From assembly GCA_031264645.1 (NCBI GenBank), contig JAISDR010000143.1, positions 1 through 13,186 on the forward strand: a DNA stretch of 13,186 nucleotides, written 5' to 3'. The notes under the pieces are model-generated. The model made no database searches. It was not told the DNA's origin and saw only the letters and a program-made list of their open reading frames with translations. The position numbers were made by a program, and so were the translations under genes. Source of the stretch: Prevotellaceae bacterium (lineage in GTDB: Bacteria > Bacteroidota > Bacteroidia > Bacteroidales > UBA932). Below, piece after piece: positions 7,714 through 13,186 of this stretch (the stretch's first letter is position 1; each line of letters opens with the position of its first letter).

Positions 7714-7744
7714 TGTATAACACCGAAAATATCTGTAATATATA

Positions 7745-8155
7745 ATGGGTGCAAGAAAAAAAATGATGGCTGAACGGATTAAGGAAGAAAAAAAGGTTAC
7801 AGCCATAGCCAAATTAAATGACTGCCCGACATCTCCAAGAAAGATGCGACTGGTGGCAGATGTGATTCGCGGCGTCGAAGTAGACCGCGCACTGGATATT
7901 TTAAAATACAGTAAAAAAGCCGCTTCCGAACGTTTGGGAAAATTGCTCAAGTCGGCAATCAACAACTGGGAAGCGAAAAACGAAGGCGTAAGCGTGGACA
8001 GCGCAAACCTTTATGTTAAAGAAATATTCGTTAATCAGGGAAGAACACTGAAACGCATGCGCCCCGCCCCGAGAGGTCAGGCAGGACGTATCCGCAAACG
8101 TTCCAACCACGTTACCGTAGTAGTGGATTCTAAAATCGAAAAAACAGAAGAATAA
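7745..8155 (+). CDS. rplV: 50S ribosomal protein L22
   Basis: A 136-residue protein. [17 protein letters not shown] is the L22 family opening, and the beta-hairpin tip that lines the exit tunnel is [20 protein letters not shown] followed by SNHVT. The N-terminus [17 protein letters not shown] is the short basic extension usual for Bacteroidota L22. The 31 bases after rpsS form one of the longer gaps in the operon. The stop is two bases before rpsC. Confidence 0.97.
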   Translation: MGARKKMMAERIKEEKKVTAIAKLNDCPTSPRKMRLVADVIRGVEVDRALDILKYSKKAASERLGKLLKSAINNWEAKNEGVSVDSANLYVKEIFVNQGRTLKRMRPAPRGQAGRIRKRSNHVTVVVDSKIEKTEE

Positions 8156-8157
8156 GT

Positions 8158-9117
8158 ATGGGACAGAAAGTTAACCCGATAGGTAACAGGCTTGGAATTA
8201 TCCGTGGTTGGGATTCCAACTGGTTCGGTGGAAGAGATTTTTCCACTAAAATTGTCGAAGACCACAAAATTCGTGCATATTTGAATACACGTTTGGCAAA
8301 GGCGAATTTATCCAAAATTGTCATTGAGCGTACACTGAAGTTGATTACCGTTACTATTCACAGCGCCCGCCCCGGCACGATTATCGGCAAGGGCGGCGAA
8401 ATAGTGGACACGCTCAAGGAAGAATTGAAGAAAATCACAAGCAAGGATATTCAGATTAATATCTTTGAAGTGAAGCGCCCCGAACTTGACTCGGTAATAG
8501 TGGCTAATAATATTGCCCGTCAGGTGGAAGGACGAATATCCTATCGCCGCGCCATAAAAATGGCTATCGCCTCAACAATCCGCATGGGAGCGGAGGGAAT
8601 TAAAATCCAGATATCAGGACGTTTGGGAGGAGCCGAAATGGCGCGTTCCGAGACCTACAAGGAAGGACGCATTCCCCTCCACACTTTCCGTGCAAACATC
8701 GACTATGCTTTGGGCGAAGCCCTTACCAAAGTCGGCTTGCTTGGAATAAAAGTGTGGATATGCAACGGTCTGGTTTACGGAAAAAGAGACCTCGAACCCA
8801 ATGTGGGCGTTTCTCCTGCAAATATCGGAGGAGGATACGGAAACCGTGGCGGAGACCGTGATAACAGAGGACGCGGCGACCGCGACAAAAACCGTGGCGG
8901 AGACCGCGACCGTGACAGGAATTACGGCGACCGCGACAACAGAGGACGTGGCGGAGACCGCGACAACCGCGGACGCGGAGACAACCGAAATCGCGGCGGC
9001 GGCGGAGACAACCGTAACCGTGGCGGTGGCGGAGACAACAGAAACCGCAACGCAGGCGGCGGAGACAGCAGGAACCGTAATGCAGGCGGCGGCGTACGTA
9101 AACAAACAAAAAAGTAG
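8158..9117 (+). CDS. rpsC: 30S ribosomal protein S3 with long Arg/Gly-rich C-terminal tail
   Basis: Residues 1-221 are a normal S3: [20 protein letters not shown], the type II KH motif [14 protein letters not shown] (about residues 75-88) and the C-terminal domain ending [13 protein letters not shown]3 sits at the mRNA entry of the 30S subunit and takes part in unwinding mRNA. Bacterial S3 is usually 210-250 residues; this one is 319. The extra 90 or so residues are a low-complexity tail of Gly, Arg, Asp and Asn repeats ending in a basic GGVRKQTKK. The tail is in frame and ends in two stop codons (TAG TAA) just before rplP, so it should be made. Short G/R-rich S3 tails are known to me in Bacteroidota, but this one looks strongly expanded. 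It resembles the RGG-type tails of DEAD-box helicases, so extra RNA contacts are plausible but inferred. Confidence 0.97.
   Translation: MGQKVNPIGNRLGIIRGWDSNWFGGRDFSTKIVEDHKIRAYLNTRLAKANLSKIVIERTLKLITVTIHSARPGTIIGKGGEIVDTLKEELKKITSKDIQINIFEVKRPELDSVIVANNIARQVEGRISYRRAIKMAIASTIRMGAEGIKIQISGRLGGAEMARSETYKEGRIPLHTFRANIDYALGEALTKVGLLGIKVWICNGLVYGKRDLEPNVGVSPANIGGGYGNRGGDRDNRGRGDRDKNRGGDRDRDRNYGDRDNRGRGGDRDNRGRGDNRNRGGGGDNRNRGGGGDNRNRNAGGGDSRNRNAGGGVRKQTKK
8827..9093 (+). repeat. In-frame repeats coding the S3 tail
   Basis: About 89 codons made of degenerate 8-10 residue units, such as [27 protein letters not shown] and [10 protein letters not shown]. The first half favours DRD and RGRG; the second half favours DNRNR with GGG or NAGG. 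The DNA is strongly patterned (gga-gac-cgc/cgt-gac blocks), which explains long open frames on both strands here. Such DNA can change length by slippage or unequal exchange. Confidence 0.9.
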
Positions 9118-9143
9118 TAATTTTTCTTAAAAAAGAATGAACA

Positions 9144-9563
9144 ATGTTACAGCCGAAAAGGACAAAGTATAGAAGGCAACAGAAGGGAAAAATGAAAGGA
9201 CTGGCTCAGAGGGGTCATGAACCGGCATTTGGCTCGTTTGCCATTAAAGCAACAGACTATGCCTGGATTACCGGAAACCAGCTGGAAGCTGCGCGTCAGG
9301 CAATAGTGCGCTACATGAAGCGCGAAGGACAGATTTGGATTCGTGTTTTTCCGGATAAACCGATTACGAAAAAGCCCGCCGAAGTGCGTATGGGCAAGGG
9401 TAAAGGAGCTCCCGAAGGATTTGTAGCTCCGGTAACGCCGGGACGTATTCTATTCGAGGCGGACGGAGTACCGTTGGAGGTTGCAAAGGAAGCGCTCAGG
9501 CTGGGCGCCCAGAAACTTCCGATTGTTACGAAGTTTGTTGTCAGAAGAGATTATTCCGAATAA
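9144..9563 (+). CDS. rplP: 50S ribosomal protein L16
   Basis: A 139-residue L16 with [20 protein letters not shown] at the start and the signature [21 protein letters not shown]16 lies near the A-site tRNA elbow and is needed late in 50S assembly. It begins 26 bases after the rpsC stop, just past a short run of T and A. Length and sequence are normal. Confidence 0.98.
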   Translation: MLQPKRTKYRRQQKGKMKGLAQRGHEPAFGSFAIKATDYAWITGNQLEAARQAIVRYMKREGQIWIRVFPDKPITKKPAEVRMGKGKGAPEGFVAPVTPGRILFEADGVPLEVAKEALRLGAQKLPIVTKFVVRRDYSE

Positions 9564-9577
9564 CTGAATTTAGAGAA

Positions 9578-9781
9578 ATGAAGAAAGCGGAAATAAAGGA
9601 GCTTAATACCAAGGATTTGAAGGATAGAGTTCAGTCCGAAAAAGCAGAGTATGTCAGGATGAGACTGGATCATGCCGTTTCTCCTGCCGAAAATACTTCC
9701 AATCTGAGGCAGGTGCGCAAGGGAATTGCACGCATGCTGACAGAATTGAGACAACGGGAAATTAACGAACAAAAACAGTGA
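9578..9781 (+). CDS. rpmC: 50S ribosomal protein L29
   Basis: A 67-residue, mostly helical protein (MKKAEIKELNTKDLKDRVQS at the N-terminus, NLRQVRKGIARMLTELRQRE near the end), matching the two-helix L29 fold near the tunnel exit. It stands in the standard place between rplP and rpsQ, 14 bases after rplP. Sequence conservation is low for this family, so the place in the operon adds to the case. Confidence 0.95.
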   Translation: MKKAEIKELNTKDLKDRVQSEKAEYVRMRLDHAVSPAENTSNLRQVRKGIARMLTELRQREINEQKQ

Positions 9782-9787
9782 TTTTTC

Positions 9788-10042
9788 ATGGAAAGGAATT
9801 TTAGAAAGGAAAGAATAGGGATTGTGGTCAGCAACAGGATGGACAAGTCTATCGTCGTTGCCGAAAAGCGCAAGGTAAAGCACCCTATATACGGCAAGTT
9901 TGTCAATAAGACGACAAAGTACATGGCTCACGACGAGAAAAACGAGTGCAGCGAAGGCGATACTGTCCGGATTATGGAAACCCGTCCGTTAAGTAAAAAC
10001 AAATGCTGGAGATTAGTCGAAATCATAGAAAAAGTTAAGTAA
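9788..10042 (+). CDS. rpsQ: 30S ribosomal protein S17
   Basis: An 84-residue S17 with the OB-fold pattern [20 protein letters not shown] and [19 protein letters not shown], then the S17 motif [20 protein letters not shown]. It binds 16S rRNA early in assembly. It starts six bases after rpmC and ends two bases before rplN. Confidence 0.97.
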   Translation: MERNFRKERIGIVVSNRMDKSIVVAEKRKVKHPIYGKFVNKTTKYMAHDEKNECSEGDTVRIMETRPLSKNKCWRLVEIIEKVK

Positions 10043-10044
10043 GG

Positions 10045-10410
10045 ATGATACAGCAAGAATCAAGGCTGCAAGTAGCCGATAACAGCGGAGCGAAGGAAGT
10101 CCTTTGCATCCGCGTACTTGGAGGAACCCGCAAGCGTTATGCCAGTGTGGGAGATAAAATAGTGGTAAGCGTCAAGGTGGCTATCCCCGGTTCCGACGTC
10201 AAGAAAAAGACGGTATCCAAAGCTGTTATAGTCAGGACAAAAAAGGAAATACGCCGCGCAGACGGCTCGTATATCCGCTTTGACGACAATGCATGCGTCC
10301 TCCTGAACAGTCAGGGCGAAATTCGCGGCACGCGCATTTTCGGTCCGGTAGCGCGCGAACTGCGTGATAATTACATGAAGATTGTCTCACTTGCCCCTGA
10401 GGTATTATAA
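10045..10410 (+). CDS. rplN: 50S ribosomal protein L14
   Basis: A 121-residue L14 with [20 protein letters not shown] at the start and [20 protein letters not shown] near the end, both strongly conserved. L14 forms an inter-subunit bridge with 16S rRNA and is the docking site for the silencing factor RsfS. Length is standard. Confidence 0.98.
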   Translation: MIQQESRLQVADNSGAKEVLCIRVLGGTRKRYASVGDKIVVSVKVAIPGSDVKKKTVSKAVIVRTKKEIRRADGSYIRFDDNACVLLNSQGEIRGTRIFGPVARELRDNYMKIVSLAPEVL

Positions 10411-10416
10411 TTATTT

Positions 10417-10421
10417 GGAGG
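10417..10421 (+). promoter_or_regulatory. Shine-Dalgarno before rplX
   Basis: GGAGG at 10417-10421 lies 9 bases before the ATG of rplX. Most other ribosomal genes in this window show no such site, so translation of rplX may be set apart from its tightly spaced neighbours. Confidence 0.5.
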
Positions 10422-10430
10422 AAATACAGT

Positions 10431-10787
10431 ATGAGTGTAAAGTTACGTATAAAGAAAGGCGATACGGTAAAGGTTATCGCCGGAGACGACAAAAATGTCA
10501 AGGGAAAGGTTCTGGAAGTCTTCCCGAATGATAACAAGGCTATTGTCGAGGGCGTCAATGTTGTGACAAAGCATACCAAGCCGAATGCCAAGCATCCGCA
10601 GGGCGCACGGCTGGAACAGGAAGCTCCCATCAACATTTCAAACCTGCAGCTGATTTGCCCCGAAACGGGCAAGCCTACCAGAGTCGGCAGAATGCAGGGC
10701 GAAAAACCGGGCAGGGACGGTAAAACCCGTCTGGCTCGCTATTCAAAACAAGCTAAAAAATTAGGTATAATTAAAGTAATAGACTGA
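10431..10787 (+). CDS. rplX: 50S ribosomal protein L24
   Basis: A 118-residue L24. The KOW motif is [20 protein letters not shown], and [13 protein letters not shown] is the usual middle segment. L24 is one of the two assembly initiators of the 50S subunit. The stop codon overlaps the rplE start by one base (TGATG), so the two are probably translationally coupled. Confidence 0.97.
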   Translation: MSVKLRIKKGDTVKVIAGDDKNVKGKVLEVFPNDNKAIVEGVNVVTKHTKPNAKHPQGARLEQEAPINISNLQLICPETGKPTRVGRMQGEKPGRDGKTRLARYSKQAKKLGIIKVID

Positions 10788-11404
10788 TGGCTAAGAAAAA
10801 AGGAGGAGAGGCTGCCGCAGCGGCGGTAACGCCCAAGGGATATATTCCTACTCTAAAAAAGCAGTACAGGGATGTGATTGTCCCTGCTCTGATGAAGGAA
10901 TTTGAATACAAAAGCGTCATGCAGGTTCCCAAACTGGAGAAGATAGTTATTAATCAGGGAATCGGAAGCGCGGCGTCCGGCGACGACAAGAAGAAAATTG
11001 TCGAGGTAGCCCAGCAGGAACTTTCGACTATCGCAGGTCAAAAGGCTGTGATTACCCGCTCGAAAAAGGACATTTCCAACTTTAAACTCCGCAAGGGAAT
11101 GCCCATCGGAGTGAAGGTTACGCTCCGCGGAGCGCGAATGTACGAGTTTTTCGAACGCCTGATAGCTATAGCTCTGCCGCGTATCCGTGATTTTAAAGGT
11201 ATAAACGACAAATTCGACGGACGGGGAAACTATACTCTGGGTATAGAAGAACAGATAATCTTCCCTGAAATAGATATCGACAAGATTTCGAAAATCATGG
11301 GAATGGAAATATCGTTTATCTGTTCATCCGATTCCGACAGGGAATCGTATTCTTTGCTCCGTCATTTCGGACTACCATTTAAAAACGCTAAAAAGAACGA
11401 TTAA
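10787..11404 (+). CDS. rplE: 50S ribosomal protein L5 with N-terminal extension
   Basis: The body is a clear L5: [20 protein letters not shown], then [13 protein letters not shown], then [20 protein letters not shown] and the FPEIDIDK segment. L5 binds 5S rRNA and contacts the P-site tRNA. At 205 residues it is about 20 longer than the usual 180-185. The extra part, [20 protein letters not shown], is basic and then Ala-rich and comes before the normal start of the family (TLKKQYRD). No in-frame ATG lies between it and the conserved part. The one-base overlap with rplX also supports the long form. Confidence 0.96.
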   Translation: MAKKKGGEAAAAAVTPKGYIPTLKKQYRDVIVPALMKEFEYKSVMQVPKLEKIVINQGIGSAASGDDKKKIVEVAQQELSTIAGQKAVITRSKKDISNFKLRKGMPIGVKVTLRGARMYEFFERLIAIALPRIRDFKGINDKFDGRGNYTLGIEEQIIFPEIDIDKISKIMGMEISFICSSDSDRESYSLLRHFGLPFKNAKKND

Positions 11405-11406
11405 GT

Positions 11407-11676
11407 ATGGCAAAAGAATCAATGAAAGCACGCGAAGTCAAACGTGCGAAACTTGTTGAAAAATATGCAGAAAAACGGAAGGCTTTGAAGGACGCCGGCG
11501 ATTATGAGGGCTTAGCCAAGTTGCCGAAAAATTCAAGCAGAGTCCGCCTGCATAACCGCTGCTCTCTCACAGGACGCCCGAAAGGATATATGCGCCTGTT
11601 CGGAATAAGCCGGATACAGTTTCGCGAAATGGCTTCAAACGGTCTGATTCCGGGTGTGAAGAAGGCAAGCTGGTAG
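11407..11676 (+). CDS. rpsN: 30S ribosomal protein S14, zinc-independent form
   Basis: An 89-residue S14 ending with [20 protein letters not shown] and the C-terminal KKASW. It has only one Cys in the region where the short zinc-binding form has four, so it is the long, zinc-independent type. It starts two bases after rplE. In nearly all bacteria rpsH follows; here the ribosomal series stops and a repeat-rich intergenic region begins, so this is the last gene of the operon. Confidence 0.97.
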   Translation: MAKESMKAREVKRAKLVEKYAEKRKALKDAGDYEGLAKLPKNSSRVRLHNRCSLTGRPKGYMRLFGISRIQFREMASNGLIPGVKKASW

Positions 11677-11703
11677 AGACGACGGTATCGTTCCGGAGAT
11701 GAT

Positions 11704-11763
11704 ATCAGTTTGATATTCCTTAAACTGATGATTGACAATAATTGTTGAGGGTTTTTTCCTCAA
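11704..11763 (+). terminator. Candidate end of the ribosomal operon transcript
   Basis: Two hairpins lie just past rpsN. ATCAGTTT (11704-11711) pairs perfectly with AAACTGAT (11722-11729). TTGAGG (11745-11750) pairs with CCTCAA (11758-11763) around a loop of G and six T. Neither is followed by a good T tract and both are AT-rich, so termination here is possible but not certain. The GTAG hairpin further on is another candidate. Confidence 0.35.
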
Positions 11764-11859
11764 TCTTAAGACTTTGAATTTTTGAATCATATTCTGACAA
11801 TGTGAATGGAAAATTTGGATTGCATGATTGAATGATTATTGAGATTTTTTTTTTGTTGC

Positions 11860-11887
11860 GTAGAGGCGCCCAATTTCTTGGACGCCT
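11860..11887 (+). repeat. REP-like element, GTAG plus hairpin (also a possible terminator)
   Basis: GTAG (11860-11863) is followed by AGGCG-C-CCAA, loop TTTC, then TTGG-A-CGCCT: a 9-bp stem with one C/A mismatch. GTAG next to a hairpin is the hallmark of REP elements mobilised by TnpA-REP (RAYT) transposases. Because five T follow at 11892-11896, the same hairpin may end transcription from the ribosomal operon. Confidence 0.5.
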
Positions 11888-11901
11888 GTACTTTTTAGAG
11901 T

Positions 11902-11926
11902 TAAGAACTAAGGCCTAAGAACTAAG
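11902..11926. repeat. 11-bp direct repeat
   Basis: TAAGAACTAAG occurs at 11902-11912 and again at 11916-11926, separated by three bases (GCC). It lies between the first REP-like element and the micro-ORF start at 11931. It may be a slippage product; no function is evident. Confidence 0.6.
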
Positions 11927-11930
11927 AGTT

Positions 11931-12026
11931 ATGGGTACAACGAAATTTTTTATTTCGGTATGTATTTGCATGTTGTCCCTAAATTCGTTTTATGTATACT
12001 ATGCGCGGGATGGTTTTGTGATATGA
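11931..12026 (+). pseudogene. Micro-ORF resembling a signal-peptide start
   Basis: ATG at 11931 opens a 31-codon frame whose product begins MGTTKFFISVCICMLSLNSF, a basic residue followed by a hydrophobic core as in a signal peptide, and ends at TGA 12024-12026. It stops shortly before the pair of inverted REP-like elements. It may be the 5' end of a broken secreted-protein gene, or it may be chance. The next micro-ORF overlaps its stop by four bases (ATGA). Confidence 0.25.
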
Positions 12027-12130
12027 AAACAGCGAATACACAAGGGCGAACACGCAGGTTCGCCCCTACGGTCGTTGTGATATTATCAATATTAGTGGCA
12101 ACGGTAATCACGGCAACGACAATGATGTAG
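12023..12130 (+). CDS. Micro-ORF coding a single hydrophobic helix inside the REP-like pair
   Basis: A 35-codon frame starts at ATG 12023, overlapping the previous stop as ATGA. It has a basic N-terminal half (QGRTRRF) and a hydrophobic helix (PTVVVILSILVATVITATT). It ends at the TAG that is part of the second element's GTAG. One REP-like arm lies within its coding sequence. Expression is unproven; chance is the simpler explanation. Confidence 0.2.
   Translation: MKTANTQGRTRRFAPTVVVILSILVATVITATTMM
12044..12069 (-). repeat. REP-like element, left copy of inverted pair
   Basis: Read on the minus strand: GTAG (12069-12066), then GGGCGAAC, a six-base loop (CTGCGT), then GTTCGCCC, an 8-bp perfect stem. 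It is a near copy, in opposite orientation, of the element at 12127-12152, with one difference in the loop. Confidence 0.7.
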
Positions 12131-12152
12131 GGGCGAACCTGTGTGTTCGCCC
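12127..12152 (+). repeat. REP-like element, right copy of inverted pair
   Basis: GTAG (12127-12130), GGGCGAAC (12131-12138), loop CTGTGT, GTTCGCCC (12145-12152). Between the two copies GTCGTTG (12071-12077) pairs with CAACGAC (12114-12120), so the whole block 12044-12152 can fold on itself, as in bacterial interspersed mosaic elements. Confidence 0.7.
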
Positions 12153-12323
12153 TGCGTTCAATTCGTAATCAATGCAGCTGAAAAAGGCATCCCCGTACGA
12201 CCTGAATGTGATGAAACGGTTTCGCAATTCAATATTCGAGCCGGATACGGTGATTATAAAAAGAATTTTATGATAAATCCCCCCGTCACAGAACAAATTA
12301 AACGGTATGGGTTTCATATTTAG
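12141..12323 (+). pseudogene. 3' remnant of an unrecognised gene abutting the REP-like element
   Basis: An open frame of 60 codons ends at TAG 12321-12323. Its first four codons lie in the REP-like element (GTG 12141). From 12153 on it looks coding: FVINAAEKGIPVRPECDETV, then SQFNIRAGYGDYKKNFMINP, then PVTEQIKRYGFHI. I do not recognise the family. It is in the same frame as the micro-ORF at 11931, which would fit one gene interrupted by the repeat pair, but there is no homology to prove it. The minus-strand frame over the same DNA is less gene-like. Confidence 0.3.
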
Positions 12324-12325
12324 AC

Positions 12326-12354
12326 AAAAAAAGAGAAGGAAACAATCCTTCTCT
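12326..12354 (-). terminator. Intrinsic terminator of the lipoprotein gene
   Basis: On the minus strand AGAGAAGGA (12354-12346), loop TTGTT, TCCTTCTCT (12340-12332) form a perfect 9-bp stem followed at once by six T (12331-12326). It lies about 25 bases past the stop of the lipoprotein gene. It also faces any plus-strand transcript leaving the ribosomal operon. Confidence 0.8.
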
Positions 12355-12376
12355 CCTTCTAAATTTTTAAGCACTG

Positions 12377-12421
12377 TGTTAATCCTTTAATCCTGAAAAT
12401 CCTGATTCAGACAAAAAGCGA
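12377..12421. repeat. 45-bp direct repeat, left copy (codes the lipoprotein C-terminus)
   Basis: This 45-base block is identical to 13142-13186. It is built of degenerate 8-9 base units with the core AATCCT, ending in GATTCAGACAAAAAGCGA. The stop codon and last 13 codons of the lipoprotein gene lie within it. AATCCTGA-type repeats of this look are scattered in some bacterial genomes, from general recollection. Confidence 0.9.
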
Positions 12422-13098
12422 AGTTTATGCTTTGCCGACAGAGGGGAAACTTGTGTACGTAAAGAACCGGATGTGGAAAATGTATCATCGTAAAAATACC
12501 ATTTCTTCGTTCCTGCAGGAACTTGGGTAGTAAATTCAAATTCGTTGTCCATCTCTTTTCCATATACCATGTTCCATCCTTTTTTCAGATGTGCATTCCA
12601 CTTAAACCATTCAGAGCCCAAACCTGTAATGCTTACATCTCCGTCCGCATATATAAACCTTCCTTCCCAATCTTCAGTTCCATAATAAATATAACCTGTA
12701 TAAGAATTCGATTTATATGTTCCCAAATACATCTCAGCCACTTTTACATTTGGATTGCTTATCGTTACACCTTCGTCTATATAATAATCATCTTCATCAG
12801 CAGGATTATAAAGATATTGGGTGTTGATGTTTGCTGGAAGAGTCAGTGTAAATCCGCCATCGATATAATTGACGCTTACAAGCGGAGCATATCCATTAAC
12901 CTCTGCTCTAACAGCATCAATTTTCCCATAATAACTTGCCCCGTTTTCAACAACAGCAGTGATTGTGTTGCCCTGTATCCATGCATTTTCTCCGTTTCCA
13001 TCTTTATCATCATTTTCCTCTTCGTCTTTGCCACAGGAGCATAAAGCTACAACCGTAAACAGGCTAACGAACGCCATCATTAAAAAATTTCTTTTCAT
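12379..13098 (-). CDS. Putative surface lipoprotein of unknown function
   Basis: The 239-residue product begins MKRNFLMMAFVSLFTVVALC and continues SCGKDEEENDDKDGNG. The lipobox is LCSC with Cys22 as the lipidated residue. The acidic run after it (KDEEENDD) resembles the lipoprotein export signal that sends Bacteroidota lipoproteins to the outer face of the outer membrane. The mature part is rich in Tyr, Asn, Gly and Thr, and beta-strand in look, with no motif I recognise. The last residues, RFLSESGFSGLKD (227-239), are coded by the 45-bp repeat, so the natural C-terminus may have been replaced or extended. No TAnnTTTG box is clear upstream. It runs toward the ribosomal operon and ends at a good terminator. 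Confidence 0.85.
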   Translation of the reverse strand: MKRNFLMMAFVSLFTVVALCSCGKDEEENDDKDGNGENAWIQGNTITAVVENGASYYGKIDAVRAEVNGYAPLVSVNYIDGGFTLTLPANINTQYLYNPADEDDYYIDEGVTISNPNVKVAEMYLGTYKSNSYTGYIYYGTEDWEGRFIYADGDVSITGLGSEWFKWNAHLKKGWNMVYGKEMDNEFEFTTQVPAGTKKWYFYDDTFSTSGSLRTQVSPLSAKHKLRFLSESGFSGLKD

Positions 13099-13141
13099 TG
13101 TACTATTTTATTAATTCAAAATTCCCTTTCTCCTGAAATCC

Positions 13142-13186
13142 TGTTAATCCTTTAATCCTGAAAATCCTGATTCAGACAAAAAGCGA
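13142..13186. repeat. 45-bp direct repeat, right copy, reaching the window edge
   Basis: Identical over 45 bases to 12377-12421 and cut by the window edge, so the true match may be longer. More AATCCT-like units precede it at 13132-13141. If it codes as the left copy does, a minus-strand gene from beyond the edge would end at TAA 13146-13144 with the same RFLSESGFSGLKD tail. It otherwise sits in the leader of the lipoprotein gene. Confidence 0.85.

Larger units (their letters stand above)
11677..12378. other. Repeat-rich intergenic region with gene remnants
   Basis: About 700 bases between rpsN and the convergent lipoprotein gene hold no full-length gene. They contain two weak hairpins after rpsN, a T10 run at 11845-11854, three GTAG-headed hairpins, an 11-bp direct repeat, two overlapping micro-ORFs, one ORF resembling a gene 3' end, and a terminator for the lipoprotein gene. 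rpsH and rplF are not here. The stretch looks like scar tissue of past rearrangement. Confidence 0.7.

Noticed and set aside
8827..9093. Possible CRISPR-like array
   Set aside because: The repeats are in frame with rpsC, degenerate, and have no constant repeat-spacer spacing.
8614..9130. Long open frames on both strands over the rpsC tail (163, 128 and 109 codons)
   Set aside because: They follow from the repetitive GC-patterned DNA of the S3 tail. Their products are low-complexity Ala/Val, Arg/Cys/Leu or Thr/Ala strings with no family likeness, and they lie inside a certain gene.
11941..11957. Hairpin CGAAAT-T5-ATTTCG
   Set aside because: It is short, AT-rich and without a T tract after it, so it is likely chance in AT-rich DNA.
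12108..12374. 88-codon minus-strand frame
   Set aside because: It runs through the lipoprotein terminator and the REP-like element, and the plus-strand frame over the same DNA looks more like protein.

Overview
The window is a Bacteroidota chromosome segment, probably order Bacteroidales. The evidence is the ribosomal protein sequences, several TAnnTTTG-type -7 promoter boxes, few Shine-Dalgarno sites, a BF3164-like propeller fragment and a lipoprotein with an acidic post-cysteine stretch. No species can be named from the sequence.

Layout. (1) 1-2570, minus strand: a Gfo/Idh/MocA oxidoreductase with a Tat-like signal, cut by the left edge, and an acyl-CoA synthetase of the AMP-binding family. 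Each has its own TAnnTTTG promoter. (2) 2571-3911: a 5'-truncated propeller gene on the plus strand, a short unrecognised minus-strand ORF, and then a strong plus-strand promoter. The promoter is followed by the first codons of ribosomal protein S12 (rpsL), which stop after 16 codons. (3) 3912-5010: a four-helix membrane protein and a membrane-anchored protein with a LexA/UmuD (S24)-like fold; neither is a normal part of this operon. (4) 5029-11676: fourteen ribosomal protein genes in canonical S10/spc order (rplC-rplD-rplW-rplB-rpsS-rplV-rpsC-rplP-rpmC-rpsQ-rplN-rplX-rplE-rpsN), tightly packed and all on the plus strand. (5) 11677-12378: a repeat-rich intergenic stretch with three GTAG-headed REP-like hairpins and small ORFs or gene remnants. 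(6) 12379-13098, minus strand: a secreted lipoprotein gene whose last 13 codons lie inside a 45-bp repeat; the same repeat recurs directly at the right edge.

The main point of interest is that the ribosomal operon is broken at both ends. The usual Bacteroidota order is rpsL-rpsG-fusA-rpsJ-rplC...rpsN-rpsH-rplF... Here the rpsL promoter and first codons remain, but the rest of rpsL, rpsG, fusA and rpsJ are replaced by the two unknown membrane genes, and the series stops cleanly after rpsN. With no other promoter seen, the two unknown genes and all fourteen ribosomal genes would be transcribed from the former rpsL promoter. Two ribosomal proteins are also altered: S3 has a roughly 90-residue Arg/Gly/Asp/Asn-rich repetitive tail, and L5 has a roughly 20-residue N-terminal extension.
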